Shown here: positions 40,172 to 48,190 of the stretch, piece by piece
Layout of the letters: the number at the start of each line of letters is the position of its first letter
Position numbering within the stretch: the first letter of the stretch is position 1
Assembly: GCA_021798915.1 (NCBI GenBank)
Contig: JAJZBM010000021.1
Span: 1-51,392, forward strand
DNA from: Pseudomonadota bacterium
GTDB lineage: Bacteria > Pseudomonadota > Alphaproteobacteria > Acetobacterales > Acetobacteraceae
Reading direction: 5' to 3'
DNA length: 51,392 nt
Notes under the pieces: model-generated
Seen by the model: the letters and a program-made list of their open reading frames with translations, nothing else
What the model was told of the DNA's origin: nothing
Database searches by the model: none
Made by a program: the position numbers and the translations under genes

Positions 40172-41305
40172 ATGCAGATCAGCCGCCGCGCCGCCCTGAC
40201 TGGCACCCTGGCCACGCTTGCTACACCCAAGGCCTTCGCCGCCGAGACGCTCAAGATCGGCATGGTCTCGCCTCTCACCGGCCCCGCCGCCGAGCCCGGG
40301 CGCATCCAGCTCAACAGCGCCCGCCTCGCGATGGATGAGGTCAACGCCGCCGGCGGCGTCCTCGGCCGGCCGGTGGAACTGGTGGTCGAGGATGACCAGA
40401 CCACCAATCCCGGCGCCGTCCTCGCCTTCAGCCGGCTCGCCAATCGCGGCGATTGCGTCGGCTATATCGGCTCCATCCGTTCGACCCAGATGCAGGCGAT
40501 GGCGCCCGATATCGCCCGCGTCGCGCGTCCGGTGATGTTCGGTGGCACCGACCCGACGCTGACCCATAGCGGCAATCCGTGGCTGTTCCGCTGCCGCCCG
40601 AATGATCTCTACTCCGCCCGGGTGATCGCCGATTTCGGTGTCAACGACCTCAAAAAGCGTAAATGGGCGGTCGTCTATTCGACCGACGCCTTCGGCTCGA
40701 ACGGCATGAAGGCGCTGGTCAACGCCCTCGCCGGGCTCGGTGTCACGCCGGTTCTGGTCCAGGGCTATGCCAACCAGCAGCCCGATTTCACCCCTGTCGT
40801 CCTCGCCGTGCGCGGCTCGGGGGCCGAGGTGATGGGGAGCTACTTCACCTTCGAGCCGGATCAGGCGGTGTTCGCGCGTCAGGTGCGCCAGCTCGGCCTT
40901 GCCATTCCCTGGGTCGGTTCGCCCTCGATCGCCTCGCCGGTGACGCTGCATCTCGCCGGCCCGGCGCTCTGGGGGAGCTACGGCATCGCCGATTTCAACG
41001 TCGATTCCAGTCCCGCCGCCGGTGCCTTCGCCGCCGCCTACGCCCACGCCTATGGCGGCGCGCAGCCGGATAACGGTTGGACCTATGACGGCATGCACAT
41101 CCTCGCCCGCGCCATCAACGCCGCCGCCAGCACCGACCCGGCGGCGATCCGCGCCGCCATCCTCGCCATTCGCGGCTATCAGGGCGCCGAGGGCGTCTAT
41201 AATTTCGACGCCAATGGCGACGGGCTACACGGCTATAACGTCGTGCGGAACGAGAAGGGGAAGCTCGCCTTCATCCGCCATGTCGAGTTCCCGGTCTCGG
41301 GCTGA
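40172..41305 (+). CDS. Second LivK-type periplasmic binding protein, divergent
   Basis: 377-residue type I binding protein with a twin-arginine-like signal (QISRRAALTGTLATLATPKAFA). The core has GMVSPLTGPAAEPGRIQLNSARLAMDEVNAAGG and VELVVEDDQTTNPGAVLAFSRL, resembling amide/urea or branched-chain amino acid receptors. The start at ATG 40172 follows GAGGAGGAAG. No permease or ATPase genes accompany it, so it may feed the adjacent liv transporter. It is clearly not a recent duplicate of the other binding protein. Confidence 0.9.
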   Translation: MQISRRAALTGTLATLATPKAFAAETLKIGMVSPLTGPAAEPGRIQLNSARLAMDEVNAAGGVLGRPVELVVEDDQTTNPGAVLAFSRLANRGDCVGYIGSIRSTQMQAMAPDIARVARPVMFGGTDPTLTHSGNPWLFRCRPNDLYSARVIADFGVNDLKKRKWAVVYSTDAFGSNGMKALVNALAGLGVTPVLVQGYANQQPDFTPVVLAVRGSGAEVMGSYFTFEPDQAVFARQVRQLGLAIPWVGSPSIASPVTLHLAGPALWGSYGIADFNVDSSPAAGAFAAAYAHAYGGAQPDNGWTYDGMHILARAINAAASTDPAAIRAAILAIRGYQGAEGVYNFDANGDGLHGYNVVRNEKGKLAFIRHVEFPVSG

Positions 41306-41314
41306 GCCGCCGCC

Positions 41315-42235
41315 TCACCCCCGCGCGCGGCGGCGGAAGGCCGCAAGGCCGAGCGTGCCGGCGGCGAGGAGCGAGAGGCTGGCCGGCTCGGGCACCGCGG
41401 ATCCGGGGTTGGCGACGGCGAGGAATGTTGGTTGTTCGAGTCCGGTGACCAGGGAGGCGTTGATCGTGGCGCCGGTGCTGGCGTTGTATTCCCCGATCGT
41501 GTTGCTATTGTAGTTGGCGACGTAGAGATCGCCGTTCGAGAGCGCGAGCCCTATTGGCTCGCTCAGGCCTGCGACCAGGGAAGCATTGATCGCGGCGCCG
41601 GTGCTGGCGTTGTATTCCCCGATCGTGCCAGAAAGAATATTGGCGACGTAAAGATCGCCGTTCGAGACCGCTATGCCATCCGGGTCATCGAGCCCGGTGA
41701 CCAGGGAGGCGTTGATCGTGGCGCCGGTGGTGGCGTTGTATTCCCCGATCGTGTTGCTAGCGTTGTTGACGACGTAGAGATTGCCGTTCGAAAAGGCGAG
41801 GCCTGTCGGCTCGCTCAGGCCGGTGACCAGCGCAGCGTTGATCGCGGCACCGGTGGTGGCGTTGTATTCCCCGATCGTGTCGGACAGAACATTAGTGACG
41901 AAGAGATCGCCGTTCGCAAAGGTGAGGCCGTAGGGGAGGTTTAGACCAGAGACCAGGGAAGCATTGATCGCGGCGCCGGTACTCGCATTGTATTCGCCGA
42001 TCACCTTGCTGGTTCCGGCGTCGGCGACAAAGAGGTTGCCGCCCGAGAGCGCGAGCCCTATTGGCTCGCTCAGGCCTGCGACCAGGGAGGCATTGATCGT
42101 GGCGCCGGTGCTGGCGTCGTATTCCCCGATCGCGCCGTTGACGAAGTTGGAAACATAAAGATCAGCCCCCGCCCGCGCGGCACCGGGAACCGATAGCGCC
42201 AGCGCGGCGGCAGCGAAAATTCCGAAGCGTTTCAT
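41315..42235 (-). CDS. PEP-CTERM protein with six propeller-like repeats
   Basis: 306-residue exported protein: a signal peptide (KRFGIFAAAALALSVPGAARA), then six ~42-residue repeats (pattern DLYVxNxxSxTIGEYNASTGAxINASLVxGLxxPxGLAxSNG), and a C-terminal PEP-CTERM sorting signal (VPEPASLSLLAAGTLGLAAF followed by RRRARG). PEP-CTERM tails are cut by exosortase; no exosortase gene is in this window. Six repeats with buried YV and IGEY strands suggest a six-bladed beta-propeller. The DNA repeats have a period of about 126 bp. The start at 42235 follows GGGGAAGAG. Confidence 0.88.
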   Translation of the reverse strand: MKRFGIFAAAALALSVPGAARAGADLYVSNFVNGAIGEYDASTGATINASLVAGLSEPIGLALSGGNLFVADAGTSKVIGEYNASTGAAINASLVSGLNLPYGLTFANGDLFVTNVLSDTIGEYNATTGAAINAALVTGLSEPTGLAFSNGNLYVVNNASNTIGEYNATTGATINASLVTGLDDPDGIAVSNGDLYVANILSGTIGEYNASTGAAINASLVAGLSEPIGLALSNGDLYVANYNSNTIGEYNASTGATINASLVTGLEQPTFLAVANPGSAVPEPASLSLLAAGTLGLAAFRRRARG

Positions 42236-42273
42236 CTCTCTTCCCCTCACTATGCGCTCGTTGACAGAGTGAG

Positions 42274-42363
42274 CGGTCGGCACGACCGCGACCCCTCCGA
42301 ATTAACGAAATGTTAACCTCGGATCGATGCCAAAATCAATCGATAAAAAAAGGATCAAAAAAA
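42274..42363 (-). promoter_or_regulatory. AT-rich upstream region of the PEP-CTERM gene with palindrome
   Basis: Upstream of the PEP-CTERM gene, CGGTCG (42274-42279) and CGACCG (42283-42288) form an inverted repeat around GCA. The following 60 bp contain several A/T runs and ATCGAT-type repeats. It likely holds the PEP-CTERM promoter and the end of the upstream 84-codon gene's transcript; individual boxes are not clear. Confidence 0.3.
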
Positions 42364-42618
42364 CTATAAATCCGCGAGGCGAACCCAGATGCCGAGCGCG
42401 GCGGCGAGGATGAGGGCGACACCGATCATCGACCACCCCGGCATGGCCCCGAGCGCCTCACGCAGAACCAGCAGCGCGAGCACGAAGAAGGCCGGCGCGA
42501 TGAGAACGCCGCCGATGAGCGAGGCGGGGCTTCGCTCCGGCGGCGCGGTGGTGGCCGGCGGCCGCTTGGCATGCGACCGCTCGGCAGACGACCGCTCGGG
42601 GCGGGGCAACGCGGTCAC
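42364..42618 (-). CDS. Small membrane protein, unknown function
   Basis: 84-residue hypothetical protein. The first ~30 residues are polar with many Arg, Ala and Pro; two hydrophobic segments follow (LIGGVLIAPAFFVLALLVL and WSMIGVALILAAALGIWV). Its start overlaps the stop of the upstream fatty-acid hydroxylase gene (ATGA), so it is probably co-translated with it. I do not recognise a family. Confidence 0.6.
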   Translation of the reverse strand: MTALPRPERSSAERSHAKRPPATTAPPERSPASLIGGVLIAPAFFVLALLVLREALGAMPGWSMIGVALILAAALGIWVRLADL

Positions 42619-43346
42619 TCTCCCGCCACGGGCGCTGCGAGATCGCGGCGGCGATGGCGCTGGTCATAGCCGTTGAAGAGATGGCCGAGCAGGCCGCGAT
42701 CGAGATCGGAGGTGCCGAACAGCCAATCGGCGATCGGGTAGGTGAGGTTCATGTTGCGCTCCATCATGATCGCCATGTCGTGGTGGGCGATGTGGTGGCG
42801 GCGGATGGTGTTGATCAGCGGGATGTGGCGGATCAGCCGGTCATCCTTCACGTGACAGCAGAGATGGAAAAACTCGTAATTGAGATAGACGCCGGTGGTG
42901 GTCGCCATCAGGAGCCAGGCGGCGTTCGCCGACCAGAGCGCGTTCAACACCGCAGCGCCGAGGGCCGACATCGCGATGAAAATGATCAGCGCGTAGGGCG
43001 GGAAGAAAACGATGCGAAAATCCTGCCAGGTGTCGTAATGCGGCACGGCATCGGTGAAAAACTGGTGATGGGCGAGGGTGTGGCGGCGATAGATGCCGAT
43101 GAAAAAGCGCCGCGGCTTGTGCATCACCTGGATATGCAGAAACCACTCGAAAACATTGCACCCGAGGAAGGCGGCCGGCACCACCAGCCATTCCAGCCAC
43201 CCCGGATGGTGGATATGCCGCACGGCGAGCCAAATCACCGCCCCGCCGATCAGATAGATCAGAAAAACATGCAACAGCCCATTATAGAGCGGCGCGATTT
43301 TCGCCCGATAGGCCGCCCGGAAAGCCGCTTGCCGTGCCGTCATCAT
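42615..43346 (-). CDS. Fatty acid hydroxylase/sterol desaturase-type membrane enzyme
   Basis: 243-residue integral membrane protein with four to five hydrophobic segments and the histidine clusters of di-iron hydroxylases: HIQVMH, RRHTLAHHQFF, FHLCCH and RRHHIAHHD. These enzymes insert oxygen into lipids or carotenoids at the membrane. The start is the ATGATG at 43346-43341, behind GGCGGAGGGAAC. It is followed by a small membrane protein. The substrate is unknown; hopanoid, fatty acid or carotenoid are possibilities. Confidence 0.87.
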   Translation of the reverse strand: MMTARQAAFRAAYRAKIAPLYNGLLHVFLIYLIGGAVIWLAVRHIHHPGWLEWLVVPAAFLGCNVFEWFLHIQVMHKPRRFFIGIYRRHTLAHHQFFTDAVPHYDTWQDFRIVFFPPYALIIFIAMSALGAAVLNALWSANAAWLLMATTTGVYLNYEFFHLCCHVKDDRLIRHIPLINTIRRHHIAHHDMAIMMERNMNLTYPIADWLFGTSDLDRGLLGHLFNGYDQRHRRRDLAAPVAGE

Positions 43347-43415
43347 CGCCTGTTCCCTCCGCCTGCAATCTAATATATCAGGCTCATGGGGAAACCTCAA
43401 GCGCCGCCTCGGCGT

Positions 43416-44186
43416 TCAGATGGCGCCGAGCAAGCCGTAGAGGAGGGGGCGGATCTGCCGCGCGCTGACCTGGCCGGCGGGGGGGAGGGTGAAGGTCACG
43501 CTCTGCTCGACCGGGGTTGGGGTTTTTTCGAGAAAATGCACGACCAACGTCGCATTCTTGAGCTTGGTGAAATCCATGGTCTGGGGCAGGGCGAAATAGA
43601 GATAGCCGCTCCGGATCGAACCAAGGACGAGGTTGATATTGCCCTGGAGACCCTGATTGATGAGGTCGCGCCCGAAGGCGTCATCCCCCGGTTTGGGCTG
43701 CGCGAACGGGGAGGGGAGGGCATAGACGATATCGCCAAGGCCGAGGGTCACGATGGTGAACAGCAATTCGCCGATACCGAGGAAGGTCGCGGCGACGGCG
43801 GCATAGGGCTGATGCGCCTGCCAGGCGATGTCATAGGCTTCGCCGGCGGAAATGGCGCGATACTGGACCCCGTTGATACCGATGAAAGCGGAATCGATCA
43901 GCACATCGGTCGCCACCTTGTCGCTGGATTGGAGGTCGAGGCGGACGACCAGAACGTGCTTTCGCCACAGCCCGTTATGGCCGAATACGCCATGCAGCGC
44001 GTCGGGATTGTTGAACACATAAGCGGCGACGGCGATCGCGGTGCCGGGAACGGCGGTGCCGTTCGGGACGGTCTCCGGCGGCACCATCGCGATCGGCTGC
44101 GGCGTGTAGGTGTCCGTCACCCCGCAAGCGCTCAGCAGCAGCGTGCCGGAGAGCGCCGCCGCGATTGCCCGGCGGCGCCGGCTCAT
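43416..44186 (-). CDS. Predicted lipoprotein, unknown function
   Basis: 256-residue protein with a lipoprotein signal (RRRAIAAALSGTLLLSACG; lipobox LSAC). The mature part contains IAVAAYVFNNPDALHGVFGHNGLWRKHVLVVRLDLQSSDK and one central hydrophobic stretch (LGIGELLFTIVTLGLGDIVYAL). I do not recognise a named family. Its start overlaps the stop of a 68-codon membrane gene, suggesting that the two act together. Confidence 0.7.
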   Translation of the reverse strand: MSRRRRAIAAALSGTLLLSACGVTDTYTPQPIAMVPPETVPNGTAVPGTAIAVAAYVFNNPDALHGVFGHNGLWRKHVLVVRLDLQSSDKVATDVLIDSAFIGINGVQYRAISAGEAYDIAWQAHQPYAAVAATFLGIGELLFTIVTLGLGDIVYALPSPFAQPKPGDDAFGRDLINQGLQGNINLVLGSIRSGYLYFALPQTMDFTKLKNATLVVHFLEKTPTPVEQSVTFTLPPAGQVSARQIRPLLYGLLGAI

Positions 44187-44389
44187 GGCGCGAGCTGGCG
44201 CGCCAGCCGCCGCGCCATCAGCCAGCCGACGAGGGCGGAGGCGGGGGCGCCGGGGACGACGAGCAGCAATCCGAGCGGCTGGCCGTTCACCGTGAGGTCC
44301 ATCCCGATCCCGAGCATCATGCCGCCGATCAGCCCGCCCGAAACGCCGGCGGCGATCCCGAGCCAGAGAATATCGCCTCGTGTGATCAT
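44183..44389 (-). CDS. Small two-segment membrane protein, unknown function
   Basis: 68-residue protein with two hydrophobic, glycine-rich segments (ILWLGIAAGVSGGLIGGMML and LGLLLVVPGAPASALVGWLM) and a basic C-terminus (ARRLARQLAP). It overlaps the start of the lipoprotein gene by 4 bp (ATGA), which supports it being real. Confidence 0.55.
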   Translation of the reverse strand: MITRGDILWLGIAAGVSGGLIGGMMLGIGMDLTVNGQPLGLLLVVPGAPASALVGWLMARRLARQLAP

Positions 44390-44594
44390 GCTTTATCCCT
44401 AGAGCGCGGCGGCCGGGTTTGACAAGCCGCGCCCGCTGCGCCATCACCCGCGTCATGGCTGGGAACGTGGACGCCGGATGCCGGCGCGCCCGCTCTTTCT
44501 TTTTTCGCAGCGTGGTTTCGCGGGCGGGGGAAAGAGACTACCGGCGCAACAAGACGCGACCCGGATGGCTCGCGCCAAAAACGAAGGATGACGC

Positions 44595-45209
44595 ATGACC
44601 AAGCGCCTGGAGAGCAAGTATAAGATCAACCGCCGGCTCGGCGTCAATCTCTGGGGGCGGCCGAAATCGCCGCTCAGCAAGCGCGATTACGGCCCCGGCC
44701 AGCACGGCCAGCGCCGCAAGAAGCCGAGCGATTTCAGCGTCCAGTTGATGGCCAAGCAGAAGCTCAAGGGTTATTACGGCAATATCGGCGAGAAGCAGTT
44801 CCGCAAATATTACGACGAAGCGGTGCGCCGTAAGGGTGATACCGGTGAAAATCTGATCGAATTGCTCGAGCGCCGTCTCGACGCCGTCGTCTACCGCATG
44901 AAATTCGCCATCACCCCGTTCGCGGCGCGGCAGTTCATTTCGCATGGTCACGTCACGGTGAACGGCAAGCGCGTCAATATCCCCTCCTATCTCGTGCGTG
45001 ACGGTGATGTGGTCGAGGTGCGCGAGAAATCGAAGCAGCTCGCGATCGTCCTGGATGCGACCCAAAGCGCCGAGCGTGACCTGCCGGAATTCATCGAGGT
45101 CGATCACCGCGCCATGCGCGGGCGCTTCCTGCGGGCGCCGAAACTCGCCGATGTGCCCTATCCGGTACAGATGGAGCCGCATCTGGTCGTCGAATACTAC
45201 TCGCGCTGA
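44595..45209 (+). CDS. rpsD: 30S ribosomal protein S4
   Basis: 204-residue primary rRNA-binding protein of the 30S body. Signature regions are [38 protein letters not shown], and the S4 RNA-binding domain [39 protein letters not shown] ribosome-binding site precedes the ATG. As in many alphaproteobacteria it is outside the main ribosomal operons. Confidence 0.99.
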   Translation: MTKRLESKYKINRRLGVNLWGRPKSPLSKRDYGPGQHGQRRKKPSDFSVQLMAKQKLKGYYGNIGEKQFRKYYDEAVRRKGDTGENLIELLERRLDAVVYRMKFAITPFAARQFISHGHVTVNGKRVNIPSYLVRDGDVVEVREKSKQLAIVLDATQSAERDLPEFIEVDHRAMRGRFLRAPKLADVPYPVQMEPHLVVEYYSR

Positions 45210-45261
45210 TCGTCCAATTCATGCCCCGATCCCGCGCCCCGGCTCGGGGGCGGGATGTCGG

Positions 45262-45290
45262 CTGATTTCGGAAGGCCTGATTTCGGAAGG
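45262..45290 (+). repeat. 15-bp tandem duplication before the SDR gene
   Basis: CTGATTTCGGAAGG occurs twice head to tail (45262-45275 and 45277-45290). The second copy runs into GGAGG, the ribosome-binding site of the SDR gene that starts at 45303. Confidence 0.8.
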
Positions 45291-45302
45291 GAGGAGCGCG
45301 CG

Positions 45303-46055
45303 ATGGATGGGAAACGGATGATCGTGGTCACCGGCGGCAGCCGCGGCATCGGCGCCGCGGTCTGTCGCAGGCTCGCCGCCGCGGGCCATCCGGTCGCGGT
45401 GAATTATGCCGCGAGCCGCGATGCCGCCGAGCATCTCGTCGCCGAGATCACCGCCGCCGGCGGGCGGGCGGCGGCCTTTGCCGGCGATATCGGCCGGGAA
45501 GCGGATATCGTCGCCCTGTTCGCGAACGCCGAGGCGGCGCTCGGCCCGCTCGGCGGCCTCGTCAACAATGCCGGCATCACCGGCCCGCTCGCGCGCGTCG
45601 CCGATATCACCCCCGACATTCTGGAGCGGGTGCTCGCGGTCAATGTCACCGGCTGTTTCCTGGCCGCGCGTGAGGCGATCCGGCGGCTTTCGACCAAAAC
45701 CGGCGGGAAGGGCGGGGCGATCGTCAACATCGCTTCGCGCGCCGCTGGCCTCGGCGGGGCTGGTGAATGGGTGCATTACGCGGCGAGCAAGGGTGCGGTC
45801 GATACCTTCACCATCGGCCTCGCGCGCGAGGTGGCGGGCGAGGGCATCCGCGTCAACGCCGTCTCGCCCGGCCTCATCGATACCGAGATCCACGCCAGCG
45901 CCGGCGCGCCGGACCGCGTCGCCCGGCTCGCCGCCGGTGTGCCGCTGGGGCGCGCCGGCAGCGCCGCCGAGGTCGCGGAGGCGGTCGCGTTTCTGCTCTC
46001 CGCCGAGGCGGCTTATATCACCGGTGCCATTCTGCCGGTCTCGGGCGGGCGCTGA
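45303..46055 (+). CDS. SDR-family oxidoreductase
   Basis: 250-residue short-chain dehydrogenase. The NAD(P) motif is VTGGSRGIGAAV, the structural motif is NNAGI, and the catalytic triad lies in NIASRA (Ser) and YAASK (Tyr, Lys). NYAASRD after beta-2 suggests NADP preference. It ends with YITGAILPVSGGR as FabG and glucose dehydrogenase-like members do. The substrate is not determined. The start at 45303 was chosen over 45255 because homology begins there and GGAGG precedes it. Confidence 0.9.
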   Translation: MDGKRMIVVTGGSRGIGAAVCRRLAAAGHPVAVNYAASRDAAEHLVAEITAAGGRAAAFAGDIGREADIVALFANAEAALGPLGGLVNNAGITGPLARVADITPDILERVLAVNVTGCFLAAREAIRRLSTKTGGKGGAIVNIASRAAGLGGAGEWVHYAASKGAVDTFTIGLAREVAGEGIRVNAVSPGLIDTEIHASAGAPDRVARLAAGVPLGRAGSAAEVAEAVAFLLSAEAAYITGAILPVSGGR

Positions 46056-46075
46056 CCCTGAGCGAGAGCGCGGCG

Positions 46076-47605
46076 ATGCGTGAGACCGATCTCGCGCGCG
46101 CGGTGGCGCGCCGGCGGAGTTTCGCCATCATCTCCCACCCGGATGCCGGCAAGACCACGCTCACCGAGCAATTGCTCCAGGTCGGCGGCGCGATCCAGCT
46201 CGCCGGGCAGGTGCGCGCCAAGGGCGAGCGCCGGCGGACGCGCTCGGACTGGATGGCGATCGAGCGGGCGCGCGGCATTTCCGTCGTCACCTCGGTGATG
46301 ACCTTCGAGCATGACGGGGTGGTGTTCAACCTGCTCGACACGCCCGGGCACGAGGATTTTTCGGAAGACACCTACCGCACCCTGACCGCCGTCGATTGCG
46401 CGGTGATGGTGATCGACGCCGCCAAGGGGATCGAGGCGCGCACCCGGAAATTATTCGAGATCTGCCGCCTGCGCGACATCCCGATCGTCACCTTCATCAA
46501 CAAAATGGACCGCGAGAGCCTCGATCCGTTCGTGCTGTTGCAGGAGATCGCCGACAGCCTCGCGCTCGATACCGCGCCGCTCACCTGGCCGGTCGGGCGG
46601 GGGAGCGGGTTCGTCGGCACGGTCGCGCTCGCCGAGGCGGGTTTTCATCTCGATCTGCCGGCGGGGGATCCGCGCCGCAGCGCGCTCGCGGAGGAGAGCG
46701 AACTCGCGCGGGCGGCGCTGCCATCGTTTTCGCTCGCGGATTTTCGCGCCGGGCATTTGACGCCGGTGCTGTTCGGCGCCGCGCTCAAGGGGATCGGGGT
46801 TGATGATCTGCTCGCCACCCTCGCCCAGTATGGCCCGCCGCCACGGGCGCAGGCGGCGACGGAGCGCGTGGTTTCGGCGACCGAACCGGCGCTGACCGCG
46901 CTGGTGTTCAAGATCCAGGCCAATATGGACCCCAATCACCGTGACCGCATCGCGTTCGCCCGCATCTGCTCGGGGCGTTTGACGCGCGGGATGCGGCTCC
47001 GCCAGGTGCGTACCGGCCGCACCATTCCGCTCACCGCGCCACAATTCTTTTTCGCGCGCGAACGGGCGCTCGCCGAGGAGGCCTATGCCGGTGATGTGGT
47101 CGGCATTCCCAATCATGGTGGCCTGCGGATCGGCGACACCCTCACCGAGGGCGAGACGCTGCGTTTCATCGGCGTGCCGGCGTTTGCCCCGGAAATTCTG
47201 CGAAGGGTGCGGCTCGATGACGCGATGAAGGCGAAGAAGCTGCGTCAGGCGCTGCCCGAACTCGCCGAGGAGGGGGTGGTGCAGGTGTTCCGCCCGCTCG
47301 ATGGCTCGCCGCCGCTGGTCGGTGTGGTCGGCGCGCTGCAGCTCGATGTGCTGCAGGCGCGGCTCGCCGCCGAATATGGGGTCGCGATCGGCTTCGACCC
47401 CTCGCCCTTCGCGCTGGCACGCTGGGTCAGCGGCCCGCCGGCAGCACTCGCCGCGTTCATCGCCCGCGAGAAGAGCGCCATTGCCGAGGATAGCGATGGC
47501 GACCCGGTGTTTCTCGCGACCTCCGCTTTCATGCTCCGCCGCACCGCCGAGCACGCGCCAGATCTCGCATTCCGTGATCTCAAGGATACCGAGCGCCAGC
47601 CCTGA
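46076..47605 (+). CDS. prfC: Peptide chain release factor 3
   Basis: 509-residue translational GTPase that removes RF1/RF2 from the ribosome. G-domain motifs are SHPDAGKTTLTEQLL, RRRTRSDWMAIERARGISV (switch I), DTPGHEDFSEDTYRTL and NKMDRESLDP. Domain II and the RF3-specific C-terminal domain (GVVGALQLDVLQARLAAEYG) are present. ATG 46076 lies 20 bp after the SDR stop. Length matches the family. Confidence 0.97.
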   Translation: MRETDLARAVARRRSFAIISHPDAGKTTLTEQLLQVGGAIQLAGQVRAKGERRRTRSDWMAIERARGISVVTSVMTFEHDGVVFNLLDTPGHEDFSEDTYRTLTAVDCAVMVIDAAKGIEARTRKLFEICRLRDIPIVTFINKMDRESLDPFVLLQEIADSLALDTAPLTWPVGRGSGFVGTVALAEAGFHLDLPAGDPRRSALAEESELARAALPSFSLADFRAGHLTPVLFGAALKGIGVDDLLATLAQYGPPPRAQAATERVVSATEPALTALVFKIQANMDPNHRDRIAFARICSGRLTRGMRLRQVRTGRTIPLTAPQFFFARERALAEEAYAGDVVGIPNHGGLRIGDTLTEGETLRFIGVPAFAPEILRRVRLDDAMKAKKLRQALPELAEEGVVQVFRPLDGSPPLVGVVGALQLDVLQARLAAEYGVAIGFDPSPFALARWVSGPPAALAAFIAREKSAIAEDSDGDPVFLATSAFMLRRTAEHAPDLAFRDLKDTERQP

Positions 47606-47625
47606 ACCCTGCTACTACGCAACGA

Positions 47626-47669
47626 ATAAAAGTTTTTTGGTTCTTTTTTCCAAAAAAGAACAATTCTTT
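47626..47669. terminator. Bidirectional terminator, second copy of repeated family
   Basis: GTTCTTTTTT (47640-47649) and AAAAAAGAAC (47652-47661) form a 10-bp stem around CC, between the convergent prfC and rppH genes. The 44-bp block differs from 18564-18608 by only a few bases, including the shared lead-in ATAAAAGTTTTTTG. Confidence 0.8.
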
Positions 47670-47674
47670 CGATT

Positions 47675-48190
47675 TCATACTTTCTCTCCCCCCATCCCCG
47701 TCGCGTGACGCGCGAAGGCCTGGGCGAGTGTCGCGTAAATCTCCCGCTTGAACGGTACCGCGATGGCGGGAAGCTCGGCGAGCGTCGCCCAGCGCCAGGC
47801 GTCGAATTCGGCCGGGAGATGGGCATCGAGCCGGATATCCTCGTCCGCGCCGAGGAAGCGGAGCGCGAACCAGCGTTGCCGCTGCCCGCGATAGCGCCCG
47901 CCGAGCGCCCGGCCGAGCAATTCCGTCGGCAGATCATAGGTCAGCCAGTGCGGGTATTCGTCGATGATCTCGGCGTGGGCGGTGCCGATCTCCTCGGCGA
48001 GTTCGCGCCGCACCGCGTCGCGCGGCGTCTCCTCGGGGTCGATCCCGCCTTGCGGCATTTGCCAGGCCTGCGCGAGATGGTGCGGCTGGCGGGCATCGGC
48101 GCGGCGGGCGATCAGCACCTGGCCGGCGTGGTTGAACAGCATCGCGCCGACATTGGGACGATAGGGCAGAGGGTTGGCGTCACTCATCAT
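47675..48190 (-). CDS. rppH: RNA pyrophosphohydrolase
   Basis: 171-residue Nudix hydrolase that removes pyrophosphate from 5' ends of mRNA to trigger decay. The Nudix box is complete (GGIDPEETPRDAVRRELAEEIG). N-terminal YRPNVGAMLFNHAGQVLIARR and WQMPQG are RppH-specific. The start may be the first or second of two ATGs at 48190/48187, overlapping the end of the polysaccharide deacetylase-like gene by 8-11 bp. Confidence 0.94.
   Translation of the reverse strand: MMSDANPLPYRPNVGAMLFNHAGQVLIARRADARQPHHLAQAWQMPQGGIDPEETPRDAVRRELAEEIGTAHAEIIDEYPHWLTYDLPTELLGRALGGRYRGQRQRWFALRFLGADEDIRLDAHLPAEFDAWRWATLAELPAIAVPFKREIYATLAQAFARHATGMGGEKV

Noticed and set aside
44418-44440. TTGACA upstream of rpsD as promoter
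   Set aside because: No acceptable -10 box follows at 16-18 bp and it lies 170 bp before the gene.
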